DNA of 64,000 nt from CAYTGR01 sp964437445 (GTDB lineage: Bacteria > Chloroflexota > Anaerolineae > B4-G1 > SLSP01), in the NCBI GenBank assembly GCA_964437445.1, contig CAYTGR010000003.1:62001-126000 (forward strand). Direction: 5' to 3'. The notes under the pieces were generated by a model. It had not been told where the DNA came from, did not search any database, and saw only the letters and a list, made by a program, of their open reading frames with translations. Below are positions 27,460-35,512 of the stretch, in pieces. The position numbers and the translations under genes are program-made. Positions within the stretch are counted from its first letter, which is position 1, and every line of letters begins with the position of its first letter.

Positions 27460-28407
27460 ATGACACAACCTGTTTGCTGCGTCTGTAATGTGCCCCTTGA
27501 GGAGCCGGCGAAAACGTTTGGCGGGCGTACTTTCTGTGACCGGCATTACGCCAAAATTAGCCAGAATCGTAAGGCCATGTGGACGGCGACGCTGGTGCTC
27601 ATCATCGCGTTGGTACTCTTCGTCCTGCTGGTTTCCGCACTGGCACCTGGTTTCGCCACGACCTTGACCGGCGGTGGTCTCACGCTCCTGGGGGTGGTCC
27701 TGGCCCTGATCCCGGCGGCGCTGTGGTTGGGGATTTTCTACCTGCAAGATCGCGCCGAACCAGAGCCTAAAGGCTACGTGCTGGGCGTTTTCTTCCTTGG
27801 TGCTCTACTGGCGCGTGCCATTGGGCAACCGCTGATTGAAGAGGTCTTCCAGGTGAATGAGTGGGCTGGCGATCAGTTCTGGCTGAAACTGGCAGCCGGG
27901 ATTTTGATTGTGGGGACGATCCAGGAGTTCCTCAAATATGCCGCCGTGCGCTATACGCTGTTCCGCAGCGCGGAATTTGATGAACTGGTGGATGGCATTG
28001 TGTACGGTGCGGCTGCCGGCCTGGGCTATGCCACGATGCTCAACATCACCTACGTCACCCAGACGGGGGGCGTGGACCTGGGCATCGGCATGACGCGCAT
28101 CGCCGTCACGGCCCTGGCCCAGGCCAGCTTTGGCGGCGTCTCCGGTTACTTCCTGGGCCGGGCGAAATTCGCCGCCATGGGCCCCTGGTGGCTGCCGGGG
28201 GGCCTGTCGCTCGCTATTGTCCTCAATGGCGTGGTGACGGTGGCCTTAGGCGCGATTTCTCGCACAGGCATCCAGGTCACGCCACTCAGGGGGCTACTCC
28301 TGGCCGCAGTGGTGGCGGCCCTCACCTTTGGTGTGCTATTTTCCATCATGCGACGTTCCTGGGCGGGAGACCTGACCCCAACGGCGCAAGCTGAGTCAAG
28401 TAGTTGA
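27460..28407 (+). CDS. PrsW-family membrane protein with N-terminal zinc ribbon, probably catalytically inactive
   Basis: 315 residues. Start chosen at ATG 27,460 because GGAGGGAGGAT lies directly before it; an ATG at 27,433 also has AAGGAG. Residues 6-29 form a Cys/His cluster (C-x-x-C, then C-x-x-H at 26-29), a likely zinc-binding knuckle. About eight membrane helices follow. The block IQEFLKY...EFDELVDGIVYGAAAGLGYA is diagnostic of PrsW intramembrane proteases. In active relatives the three catalytic motifs read EExxK, FxxxE and a later His; here they read QEFLK (Q155), YATML (L194) and AQASF (Q221). All three are altered, so proteolysis is doubtful. It heads an operon with a small membrane protein and a secreted serine protease. 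Motif comparison is from memory of the family. Confidence 0.75.
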   Translation: MTQPVCCVCNVPLEEPAKTFGGRTFCDRHYAKISQNRKAMWTATLVLIIALVLFVLLVSALAPGFATTLTGGGLTLLGVVLALIPAALWLGIFYLQDRAEPEPKGYVLGVFFLGALLARAIGQPLIEEVFQVNEWAGDQFWLKLAAGILIVGTIQEFLKYAAVRYTLFRSAEFDELVDGIVYGAAAGLGYATMLNITYVTQTGGVDLGIGMTRIAVTALAQASFGGVSGYFLGRAKFAAMGPWWLPGGLSLAIVLNGVVTVALGAISRTGIQVTPLRGLLLAAVVAALTFGVLFSIMRRSWAGDLTPTAQAESSS

Positions 28408-28441
28408 AGCCAGGTCATTCAGGATTCAAGGAGATGAGAAC

Positions 28442-29053
28442 ATGAGTACTCAAGCAGCAACACGGGGCCGAAGGTTGGCGCGAGCGGAGGAGCCAGAGTG
28501 GCTGGTCTGGGCCTGGGTGGTTCTTCTGCTGGTAATTGGCCTGGGGATCAAAATGAGCGTGATGGGGCGGCTGACGCGCGCGGAGGAGAGTGGGGTTGTG
28601 TTGAGTTATCCGGCCGGCTGGACCTGGATGGAGACCACCGACTCCACGCAGCTTTTGTACGTGGCTGATCCCTTTGCCTCGGCGGGCTTTCCAACCGGGG
28701 TGGAGGTCCGTGAGGTGCCACTGAGCACGGTAGGGCGCAATCTGGAGCAATTGAGCGACATCGGCCTGGCCTGGAGCACCTACCATGGACGGGAGCTGCT
28801 GGCTTATCGCGCCCTCAGTGTCACACCCCTGACGGTTAACGATCGTGAGGCGCTGGCGTTGAGGTATGCCTATGTGCCGGCCCCCGGTCAGGGAGCTCAG
28901 GGCTCCGGCCTGCCGGTGGTGGTGCAGGCCCAGGACTTACTGTTCAAGCAGGGTGAGCAACTGCTCGTTGTCACCTTTGCCGCCGAAGCCACACGCTACG
29001 CTGAATTGACTGCGACCTGGCAGGCTATTCAGTCTTCTATCCAGATCCAATAG
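28442..29053 (+). CDS. Membrane-anchored protein with PsbP/DcrB-like domain
   Basis: 203 residues. A short basic N-terminus, one membrane helix (about residues 20-42), then an exported domain with the look of a PsbP/DcrB-like fold: YPAGWTWMETTDSTQLLYVADP at its start, LTVNDREALALRYAY in the middle and a final helix ATWQAIQSSIQIQ. Such domains are common in small lipoproteins with no known activity. AAGGAGATG precedes the ATG. It begins 34 bp after the PrsW-like gene and 23 bp before the protease gene, so the three form one operon. Fold assignment is tentative. Confidence 0.6.
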   Translation: MSTQAATRGRRLARAEEPEWLVWAWVVLLLVIGLGIKMSVMGRLTRAEESGVVLSYPAGWTWMETTDSTQLLYVADPFASAGFPTGVEVREVPLSTVGRNLEQLSDIGLAWSTYHGRELLAYRALSVTPLTVNDREALALRYAYVPAPGQGAQGSGLPVVVQAQDLLFKQGEQLLVVTFAAEATRYAELTATWQAIQSSIQIQ

Positions 29054-29076
29054 TCAGATCCAGTATAGGGGGTACC

Positions 29077-30618
29077 ATGAAGACCCACGTGAAATTTTTC
29101 CTCTTGGCGGTGGTTTTAGTGGCCCTGGTCGGTAGCCTGATTTACTATCAACCGGCGGGGGCGTTGGGAAAGGACGAATTGCAGCGCGGCTTGCGGGCGG
29201 CCGTCAAACTGGGCATCCTGGGGCCGGACGATGAGGTCATTGGCACCTGTTCCGGCACCATTTTGACCAACACCGGTTTCATCCTGACCAATTTCCATTG
29301 TGTCGGGCAAACCGATCTCTATGGCCCGGATGAGGATTTCGGCCTCTCGCACGGCGAGCTGTGGAATCCACAGGGCTTGTTGATTGTCGCCCTGAACAAC
29401 AACCCGCGCAAGGAGCCGGTTCCTGCTTACATTGCCCAAGTGGTCGCCGGTAACCCTGACCAGGATGTCGCCGTGATTAAGATTGTGGCCGATATGGATG
29501 GCTCCACTGACCTGCCGGAGCAGCTGCCCATCGTGCCGGCCATTTTAGCCGATTCCGACACGGTGGAGATCGGCGACGAAGTCACCATCATCGGCTTCCC
29601 CGGCGTTGGTGGCGATACGGTCACGCTCACCGAAGGGCAAATTGCTGGTTTTCAGGACGATGATGATGATGATCTGACCGACTGGTTCAAGACCGATGCC
29701 CTGGTCAATCACGGGAACAGCGGAGGGTCGGCAGTCAACGCTGCAGGTGAGATGATCGGCATTCCCTCAGCAGTGCTCTTTGAGGGGCAAACCGGCGACC
29801 AGATGCGTTTCATCAAGCCGCTGAACCAGGCCGCTCCGATCATTCTGCGCGCGCTCAAGGCGGGCAGCGCGGAAGGCGGAGTCGGTAGCGGGGGACAATC
29901 AGGGGGTACCCGGCCCCAGATCCCCAAGGGGCAGAATTTTGGCACGCTGAGTTTTGGCACCGGTTGGGGGAACAAAGGGATCACCGGCGTGGCGACCCAG
30001 TTCAAAAGCGGGGTGGAGCTGATCTATGCTGCACTGCCCTATCAAGAGATGCGCGATGGCACGGCCTGGGGCTACATGTGGCAGTACGAGGGGCAGGACG
30101 CGGCGGGCGACACCAAACTCAAGTGGGAGTTTGGCAAAGAAGGGGTGTTGGACCTTTCCGTTTCTGGTGAGGAAGGCTTGCCCGACGGGCAGTACAATTT
30201 GCAGGTCTACCTCAAGGGCAAACTGGTCCAGGAAGGGCAATTTGTCATCGGCAACCCCAATCCCCAGGACACGCCGGGTAAGGTCGTGCCGCAAAGCCAG
30301 GGGGTCTTTGTCGGCGGCACTATCGTGGATTACGACACCGGTAAGCCCATAGAAGGGGCGGTTATCGCTTTTTTGATCCCTGGCAAGACGGTCAAAGATT
30401 TTGACGCCAAGAATGACACCAGCTTGATCTACTCCTTTGGGACGACGGATGCCGATGGGGCTTATGTCGCCGAGGTGCCGTTGGAACGCGGTAAGACCTA
30501 CGCGGTCATCGTGGGCAAGAAAGGGTATCAACGCCTGGCGTCCGACAAAGGGCTCACCGTGGCCAAAGATGACCCGGATTTCTTGGAGCTCAAGCCCATC
30601 GCGCTGCAAAAGAAATAA
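29077..30618 (+). CDS. Secreted trypsin-like serine protease with C-terminal carboxypeptidase-regulatory-like domain
   Basis: 513 residues. Signal peptide or anchor at residues 6-30. A S1-type chymotrypsin-fold domain follows with the triad H74 (LTNFHCVG), D130 (DQDVAVIKI) and S215 (NHGNSGGSAV), all intact, as in DegP/HtrA-like and V8-like proteases. A run of six Asp lies at about 194-199. There is no PDZ domain. A Gly-rich linker (about 270-285) leads to a beta domain (about 290-385) and then a carboxypeptidase regulatory-like domain (GGTIVDYDTGKPIEGAVI... GKKGYQRL) near the end. It likely cuts proteins outside the membrane. As the last gene of the PrsW-like operon, a connection between a membrane sensor and the exported protease is possible but inferred. 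Confidence 0.85.
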   Translation: MKTHVKFFLLAVVLVALVGSLIYYQPAGALGKDELQRGLRAAVKLGILGPDDEVIGTCSGTILTNTGFILTNFHCVGQTDLYGPDEDFGLSHGELWNPQGLLIVALNNNPRKEPVPAYIAQVVAGNPDQDVAVIKIVADMDGSTDLPEQLPIVPAILADSDTVEIGDEVTIIGFPGVGGDTVTLTEGQIAGFQDDDDDDLTDWFKTDALVNHGNSGGSAVNAAGEMIGIPSAVLFEGQTGDQMRFIKPLNQAAPIILRALKAGSAEGGVGSGGQSGGTRPQIPKGQNFGTLSFGTGWGNKGITGVATQFKSGVELIYAALPYQEMRDGTAWGYMWQYEGQDAAGDTKLKWEFGKEGVLDLSVSGEEGLPDGQYNLQVYLKGKLVQEGQFVIGNPNPQDTPGKVVPQSQGVFVGGTIVDYDTGKPIEGAVIAFLIPGKTVKDFDAKNDTSLIYSFGTTDADGAYVAEVPLERGKTYAVIVGKKGYQRLASDKGLTVAKDDPDFLELKPIALQKK

Positions 30619-30639
30619 CGTGGCGGTTGGCCGATAGAT

Positions 30640-30716
30640 GAGACGTGAGACGTGAAACGTGAGACGTGAAACGTGAGGCGTGAAACGTGAAGCGTGAGAC
30701 GTGAAGCGTGAAACGT
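30640..30716. repeat. Heptamer tandem array (GARRCGT) x 11
   Basis: Eleven exact-register units of 7 bp, each GAGACGT, GAAACGT, GAGGCGT or GAAGCGT. The array ends in a hairpin (30,707-30,748). It separates the protease gene from the next gene. A different heptamer array occurs at 62,732-62,850. Confidence 0.9.
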
Positions 30717-30748
30717 AAGGCTGGGCGCTCTTGGCCTTACGTTTCACG
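30707..30748. terminator. 15-bp perfect hairpin, possible terminator
   Basis: CGTGAAACGTAAGGC (30,707-30,721) and its exact complement at 30,734-30,748 enclose a 12-base loop. It follows the protease operon but has no T-run, so it could be a terminator or simply the end of the repeat element. Confidence 0.45.
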
Positions 30749-30767
30749 TTACTTAGAACAGGAGGCT

Positions 30768-31802
30768 ATGAACGATTCCCGGCCCCGCCATCTTACCCTT
30801 TGGTTGACTGACCGTGGTGTGTGGCACCAGCAGGCGGCGTTGGCGGCCGCGCCCCCTGAACTGGAAGTGGTGATCCGCCGCCACCCGGCACCGGCTGAAC
30901 TGCTGACGTTGTTGCCGCAGGTGGAATTTCTCCTCAGCGAGCGAACCGGCGTGATTGACGCGGCGCTGATCCAGGCCGCCCCGCGCCTGCAGCTCATCCA
31001 GCGCCTGGGTTCCCTCACCTACGATATTGACCTGGACGCGGCGCGCGCCGCCGGGATCCCGGTCTGCGCCACACCGGTGCCGGGCTGCGTTTTGGTCGCC
31101 GAGCATCTGCTCCTCCAGCTGCTGGCGCTCGCCAAACGGCTACGTGAGGTGGAGGCGATTGCGCTGGCGGCCGGTGAGTGGGGCCTCAGTCGCCGCACCG
31201 ATGAGGATACGTTTGCCTACAACTGGTCCAACCGGCAGGGGATCACCGGCCTGGCGGGCAAGACGTTGGGCATCCTCGGCTTTGGGGAGATCGGCGCGGA
31301 GCTGGCCCGGCGGCTGCGCCCGTTTGGCCCGGCGGCCATCCTCTACCACAAGCGCCGGCGCTTGCCGGCTGCGGCCGAAACGGCGCTGGGGATCACCTAC
31401 GCGACGCCGGAGACGCTGGCGGCGGAAAGCGATGGGCTGGTGGTGTTCCTGCCCTACGCGCCGGAAAACGACCTGGCGCTCAACGCGACGTTCCTGGCCC
31501 GCCTGAAGCCGACGGCCTGGCTGGTCAGCTGCGGCAGCGGCAGCGTGATTGACGAAGCGGCGTTGGCCGCCGCGCTCCGGGCCGGGCGGCTGGCCGGTGC
31601 CGCCTTAGATACGTTTGAGTGGGAGCCGCTGCGGCCGGATAATCCACTCTTGTCGCTGGCCCGTGATCCCTATGCCAACGTTTTGTTGACGCCGCATACG
31701 GCCGCCGGTTCACCCGATGTCACCGGAGCCACGCGCGGGGAGGATTACGCTAATCTGCTGCGGTGGTTGCGCGGAGAACCGCTGCGCGATCGGGTCGTCT
31801 GA
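30768..31802 (+). CDS. D-2-hydroxyacid dehydrogenase family protein lacking the catalytic arginine
   Basis: 344 residues from ATG 30,768, which has AGGAGG (30,760-30,765) in front; an in-frame GTG at 30,708 lies in repeats and is rejected. The NAD-binding signature GILGFGEIGAELARRL begins at residue 168. The catalytic Glu (E286 in FEWEP) and His (H310 in LTPHTAAGS) are present. The catalytic Arg, normally in a N-T-x-R-G sequence, is Ser here (S257 in SCGSGSVIDE). Arg binds the substrate carboxylate and is required in characterised members, so the protein may be inactive or may use a non-acid substrate. It is convergent with the ABC transporter operon. Confidence 0.75.
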   Translation: MNDSRPRHLTLWLTDRGVWHQQAALAAAPPELEVVIRRHPAPAELLTLLPQVEFLLSERTGVIDAALIQAAPRLQLIQRLGSLTYDIDLDAARAAGIPVCATPVPGCVLVAEHLLLQLLALAKRLREVEAIALAAGEWGLSRRTDEDTFAYNWSNRQGITGLAGKTLGILGFGEIGAELARRLRPFGPAAILYHKRRRLPAAAETALGITYATPETLAAESDGLVVFLPYAPENDLALNATFLARLKPTAWLVSCGSGSVIDEAALAAALRAGRLAGAALDTFEWEPLRPDNPLLSLARDPYANVLLTPHTAAGSPDVTGATRGEDYANLLRWLRGEPLRDRVV

Positions 31803-31834
31803 GAAGTCGCGCCTGATCGTGGCTCCGCACCGGC

Positions 31835-33397
31835 TCAGGCCGGGCGCTGCAACGCCTCTTCTTGCGGGATGCCGGCCATCATCAGGCCGATTTGCTCCAC
31901 CGTGGCCTGATCGCGTGCCACGATCCCCATGATGCGCCCTTCATACATCACCGCAATCCGGTCGGAGAGCGTGCGGATTTCGTCCAGGTCTTCGGAGATC
32001 AGCAGGATGGCGGTGCCCGCCGCGCGCTGTTCCAGCAGCCGCTGATGGATGTACTCGGTGGCCCCGATATCTACCCCGCGCGTGGGTTGGGCGGCGATCA
32101 GGACTTGGGGATGCCGTGAAAGCTCCCGCGCCATAATCAGCTTCTGGATGTTGCCGCCGGAGAGGTTTTTGAGCGGCGTCTCCAGGCCGGGGGTCTTGAC
32201 GGCGAATTCGGCGACCAGGGCGCGCGCATGGGCGGCCATCCGGTTGAAATCCAGGAAGATGCCGTGGGTGTATTCGGGGGCCGCATGGTCGTGCAGGAAG
32301 ATGTTTTCCTGAACCGAAAACTCGCGGATGGCGCCATCCCGCATCCGTTCTTCGGGGATGTAAGCCTGCCCGGCGGCCATCCGTGCGCGGGTGGAAAGAT
32401 GGGTGATCTCCTGTCCCTCCAGGATAATTGTCCCGGCGGTGACTTTGCGCAGGCCGGCCAGACATTCGGCCAGCTCGCGTTGCCCGTTGCCGGAGACGCC
32501 GGCCAGCCCGACGATCTCGCCGGCGTGCAGCTCTAAATCTACCCCCCGCAGCACCTCCGTCCCCCGATCCCCCATGGCGCGCAGGCCGGTGATCTGCAAC
32601 CGCACCGGCCCGGCCTGGAGCGGCTGGGGCGTCAGCGGCTTGACCTCGCGCCCCACCATCATCTTGACCAGCTCCTGGCGGGTGACCTCGCGGGTGGGGC
32701 GTGAGCCGGTCACCCGGCCGTCGCGCAGCACCGTGACCCGGTCGCTGATCGCCAGCACCTCATGGAGCTTGTGGGAGATGAAAATCAGCGCGTGCCCGTC
32801 GGCGACCATCTTGCGCAGCGTGACAAAGAGATCGTTGACCTCTTGGGGGGTGAGCACCGCCGTCGGTTCGTCTAAGATGATCAGGCTGGCGCCCCGATAG
32901 AGCGCCTTGATGATCTCCACCCGCTGCTGTTCCCCCACCGAAAGCTGCCAGACATAGGCGGTCGGGTCCACTTTCAATCCGTAGAGCTGCGACAGCTCGG
33001 CAATCCGCGCCGAGACGCGGTCCAGGTCCAGCCGGGGTTCGCGCGAAGACCGCAGGCCCAGCGCCACGTTCTGCGCCACCGTCAGCGTGGGGACGAGCAT
33101 GAAATGCTGGTGGATCATGCCGATCCCGGCCCGAATGGCGTCGGCCGGCGAGTGGAAGACCTGCGGCCGGCCGTCAATGAGAATCTCCCCCTCGTCAGGG
33201 CGGTAGAGGCCGTAGAGCTGGCGCATCAGCGTGCTCTTGCCGGCGCCGTTTTCGCCCAGCAGGGCATGGACTTCGCCGGCCTGCACTTCCAGCGTCACGC
33301 CGGCGTTGGCCAGCACGCCCGGAAACCGCTTGACGATGTTGCGGAGCTCCACGCGCTGGATTTTACGGGTGGGGGTGATCGTCGCCAGAGATCCCAT
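31835..33397 (-). CDS. Nucleoside/sugar-type ABC transporter ATPase (two ABC domains)
   Basis: 520 residues with two fused nucleotide-binding domains, as in RbsA/NupA-type proteins. The first has Walker A GENGAGKST, signature LSVGEQQR and Walker B LIILDEPTAVL. The second has GVSGNGQREL in place of a canonical Walker A, signature LSGGNIQK, and AAQPTRGVDIG, degenerate as is usual in this family. It powers the two permeases encoded upstream. It is the last gene of the operon, about 150 bp after the binding-protein gene, and GAGGAG precedes its ATG. Confidence 0.9.
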   Translation of the reverse strand: MGSLATITPTRKIQRVELRNIVKRFPGVLANAGVTLEVQAGEVHALLGENGAGKSTLMRQLYGLYRPDEGEILIDGRPQVFHSPADAIRAGIGMIHQHFMLVPTLTVAQNVALGLRSSREPRLDLDRVSARIAELSQLYGLKVDPTAYVWQLSVGEQQRVEIIKALYRGASLIILDEPTAVLTPQEVNDLFVTLRKMVADGHALIFISHKLHEVLAISDRVTVLRDGRVTGSRPTREVTRQELVKMMVGREVKPLTPQPLQAGPVRLQITGLRAMGDRGTEVLRGVDLELHAGEIVGLAGVSGNGQRELAECLAGLRKVTAGTIILEGQEITHLSTRARMAAGQAYIPEERMRDGAIREFSVQENIFLHDHAAPEYTHGIFLDFNRMAAHARALVAEFAVKTPGLETPLKNLSGGNIQKLIMARELSRHPQVLIAAQPTRGVDIGATEYIHQRLLEQRAAGTAILLISEDLDEIRTLSDRIAVMYEGRIMGIVARDQATVEQIGLMMAGIPQEEALQRPA

Positions 33398-33550
33398 AGG
33401 CGCTCCTCATACCATACTGACACATTAATTGAATAGAAACCGGTTAAGGAGTGAGCAGAGAGCAGCAGGTAGAAATTCCTGTTGCGACTCAAGGAACTGC
33501 GTGTTGCGTATAGCCCACTATACGCAACACGCGCTACGCTCCCCAGCAGA

Positions 33551-34546
33551 TTACGGGTTGACCTTGATGCTCCCGTTCTTGATGCCCTCAATCGCCGCAT
33601 CGCCGGCGGCTTTGACCTCGGCGGGCAGGTTGTAGCCGGGATTGTAGGCGATCTTCAGGCCGCCGTTAGCCAGTTTCAGCACAAAGGTATCGCCGCCCAA
33701 TTTGCCGGCCTTGCGGTTGGCGATGATCTCCTTCAACATGCCGGTCCAATCGTAGACCTGGCAGGCGACGACCAGTTGGGGCGCCAGCGAGGACTGGTCC
33801 TGCTGGGTGCCGAACCAGAGGACCTTGCCGTTCTCTTTGGCCGCACCGATGGAGCCGACGACCGATTGCGAAGAGCCGGTCAGCGCGTCGGCGCCGGCGG
33901 CGATGTGCGTCTTGGCCGCCTCGGTCATCAACGCCACGTCGGAGAAAGAGCCGGTCCAGGTCTTGGCAACTTGGATGCCAGGGTCTACGGAGGCCACGCC
34001 CTGCACAAAGCCATCAATGTAGGTCTTGGCGTCGCCGACCTCCACCGGGCCGGTCACGCCGATCAGCCGGCTCTTGGTCAGATGGGCCGCCAGCACGCCG
34101 TTGACATAACCGCCCTCTTCGGCGGCGGCCGTGTAGGCGTAGACGTTCGGCAGCCCAAAGGTGTTCACGTCGGTGCCCCAGGCGAAGGTGACGTTGGGGA
34201 AGTCCTTGGCGATCTCCTGCACCGAGGCCCCGTATTGTGACCCGTGGGCGATCACGATGTCAAACCCCTGGCTGGCGTAGTCGCGGATCGCGGCGGCAGC
34301 GTCGGGCACCTTGAACATGTTCTCGGAGTATTTGATCTCCAGCGCCGATTCCCCGCCCATCTCGGTCTGGACGGCTTTGAGCGCGTTCCACATGGATTGG
34401 CTGAACGCCATGTCGGTCGTCGCGCTTGGCATCACTACCGCGATGCGAAACGGCTTGGTCTCGGTAGAGGCGCCTTTCCCGCCCCCACAAGCCGACAGAA
34501 CCAGGGACAACAGCAGCAGCCCAACCAGCAATCCTCGGAATTTCAT
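33551..34546 (-). CDS. BMP-family substrate-binding lipoprotein
   Basis: 331 residues. A lipoprotein signal ends LVLSAC with the lipidated Cys at residue 20, followed by a GGGKG linker. The body matches the BMP (basic membrane protein/Med) family, with FRIAVVMPSATTDMAFSQSM at the start and GVTGPVEVGDAKTYIDGF and ALTGSSQSVVGSIGAAKENG further on. Known members bind purine nucleosides or related small molecules. The neighbouring 5-oxoprolinase genes raise the possibility of another ligand. AAAGGAG precedes the start. It delivers substrate to the permease pair. Confidence 0.9.
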   Translation of the reverse strand: MKFRGLLVGLLLLSLVLSACGGGKGASTETKPFRIAVVMPSATTDMAFSQSMWNALKAVQTEMGGESALEIKYSENMFKVPDAAAAIRDYASQGFDIVIAHGSQYGASVQEIAKDFPNVTFAWGTDVNTFGLPNVYAYTAAAEEGGYVNGVLAAHLTKSRLIGVTGPVEVGDAKTYIDGFVQGVASVDPGIQVAKTWTGSFSDVALMTEAAKTHIAAGADALTGSSQSVVGSIGAAKENGKVLWFGTQQDQSSLAPQLVVACQVYDWTGMLKEIIANRKAGKLGGDTFVLKLANGGLKIAYNPGYNLPAEVKAAGDAAIEGIKNGSIKVNP

Positions 34547-34579
34547 CGTCGCTCCTTTCAGGATAAAAGATAGTGCGGG

Positions 34580-35512
34580 TTAATTTTCGCCCCGCTCAAA
34601 AGGCTTGTTGAGGGCGGCGGGCTGGCGGGCCCGGCTGACCGTCACCGCCAGCGCCACGATGGTCAGCAGATAGGGCATCATGATCGCCACATCCGACGGG
34701 ATTTTGACGCCCAGCACCTGCATCCAGAGCTGGAAAGCGTTGACCGTGCTGAAGAGTAACGCGCCGCCCATGATCCCCAACGGCTTCCAGCCGCCGAAAT
34801 AGACCAGCGCGACCGCGATGAAGCCCTGCCCGGCGGTCATGTTTTCCTGGAAAAGGTTGAGCAGGGCGATGGAGAGCGAAGCCCCGGCGATGCCCGCCAG
34901 GATCGCCCCCACGCAGACGCTGAAGTAGCGCACCCGGTCCACGTTGACGCCCAGCGAGTCGGCTGCTGCCGGGTTCTGCCCGACCGCTTTGATTTGCAGC
35001 CCCCAGGTAGTCCGGTCCAGCACCCACCAGGCCACCGGCACCAGCAGGAACGCGCCGTAGACCGGCAAACTGTGCTGGAAAAAGATCGGGCCAATCACCG
35101 GCAGATCGCCCAACAGCGGCAGTTTGAGCGCCGGAAAGCCGGAGACGGTCTTGACCGTGCCGACCATTACCTTGAAGAGCAGCGAGGAGAGGCCCAGCCC
35201 GAACATGTAGAGGCCGATCCCGCTGATCCCCTGCTCGGCCTTGAGCGTGACGCTGATGAACGACATTAGCAGTCCCATCAGCAGGCCGACGAGCATGGCG
35301 GCCAGCAGCCCCAGCCAGACATTGCCGGTCTGGAGGGTCACGTAGAAGGCCGCATAGCCGCTGACCAGCATGATCCCATCCACGCCCAGGTTGACCACGC
35401 CGGAGGTTTGCGCGAAAGCCTCGCCGATGGCGGCATAGAGATAGGGGGTAGCCAGCCGGATGGCTGAAGTGAGAATGCCCGCAATGACGGTCAGGGAGAA
35501 GAGCTGGTTCAT
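34580..35512 (-). CDS. ABC transporter permease 2 (BMP/nucleoside type)
   Basis: 310 residues with about eight membrane helices and the signatures of the BPD_transp_2 family: GEAFAQTSGVVNLGVDGIMLVSGY near the start and YFGGWKPLGIMGGALLF late. Together with the preceding permease it makes the membrane channel. Its start overlaps the preceding stop by 4 bp, which suggests coupled translation. Confidence 0.88.
   Translation of the reverse strand: MNQLFSLTVIAGILTSAIRLATPYLYAAIGEAFAQTSGVVNLGVDGIMLVSGYAAFYVTLQTGNVWLGLLAAMLVGLLMGLLMSFISVTLKAEQGISGIGLYMFGLGLSSLLFKVMVGTVKTVSGFPALKLPLLGDLPVIGPIFFQHSLPVYGAFLLVPVAWWVLDRTTWGLQIKAVGQNPAAADSLGVNVDRVRYFSVCVGAILAGIAGASLSIALLNLFQENMTAGQGFIAVALVYFGGWKPLGIMGGALLFSTVNAFQLWMQVLGVKIPSDVAIMMPYLLTIVALAVTVSRARQPAALNKPFERGEN

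Noticed and set aside
30640..30716. CRISPR-like look of the heptamer arrays
   Set aside because: Units are contiguous 7-mers with no spacers and no cas genes are near.
30708..30767. An earlier GTG start for the hydroxyacid dehydrogenase-like gene
   Set aside because: The extra residues come from the heptamer array and hairpin; AGGAGG points to ATG 30,768.
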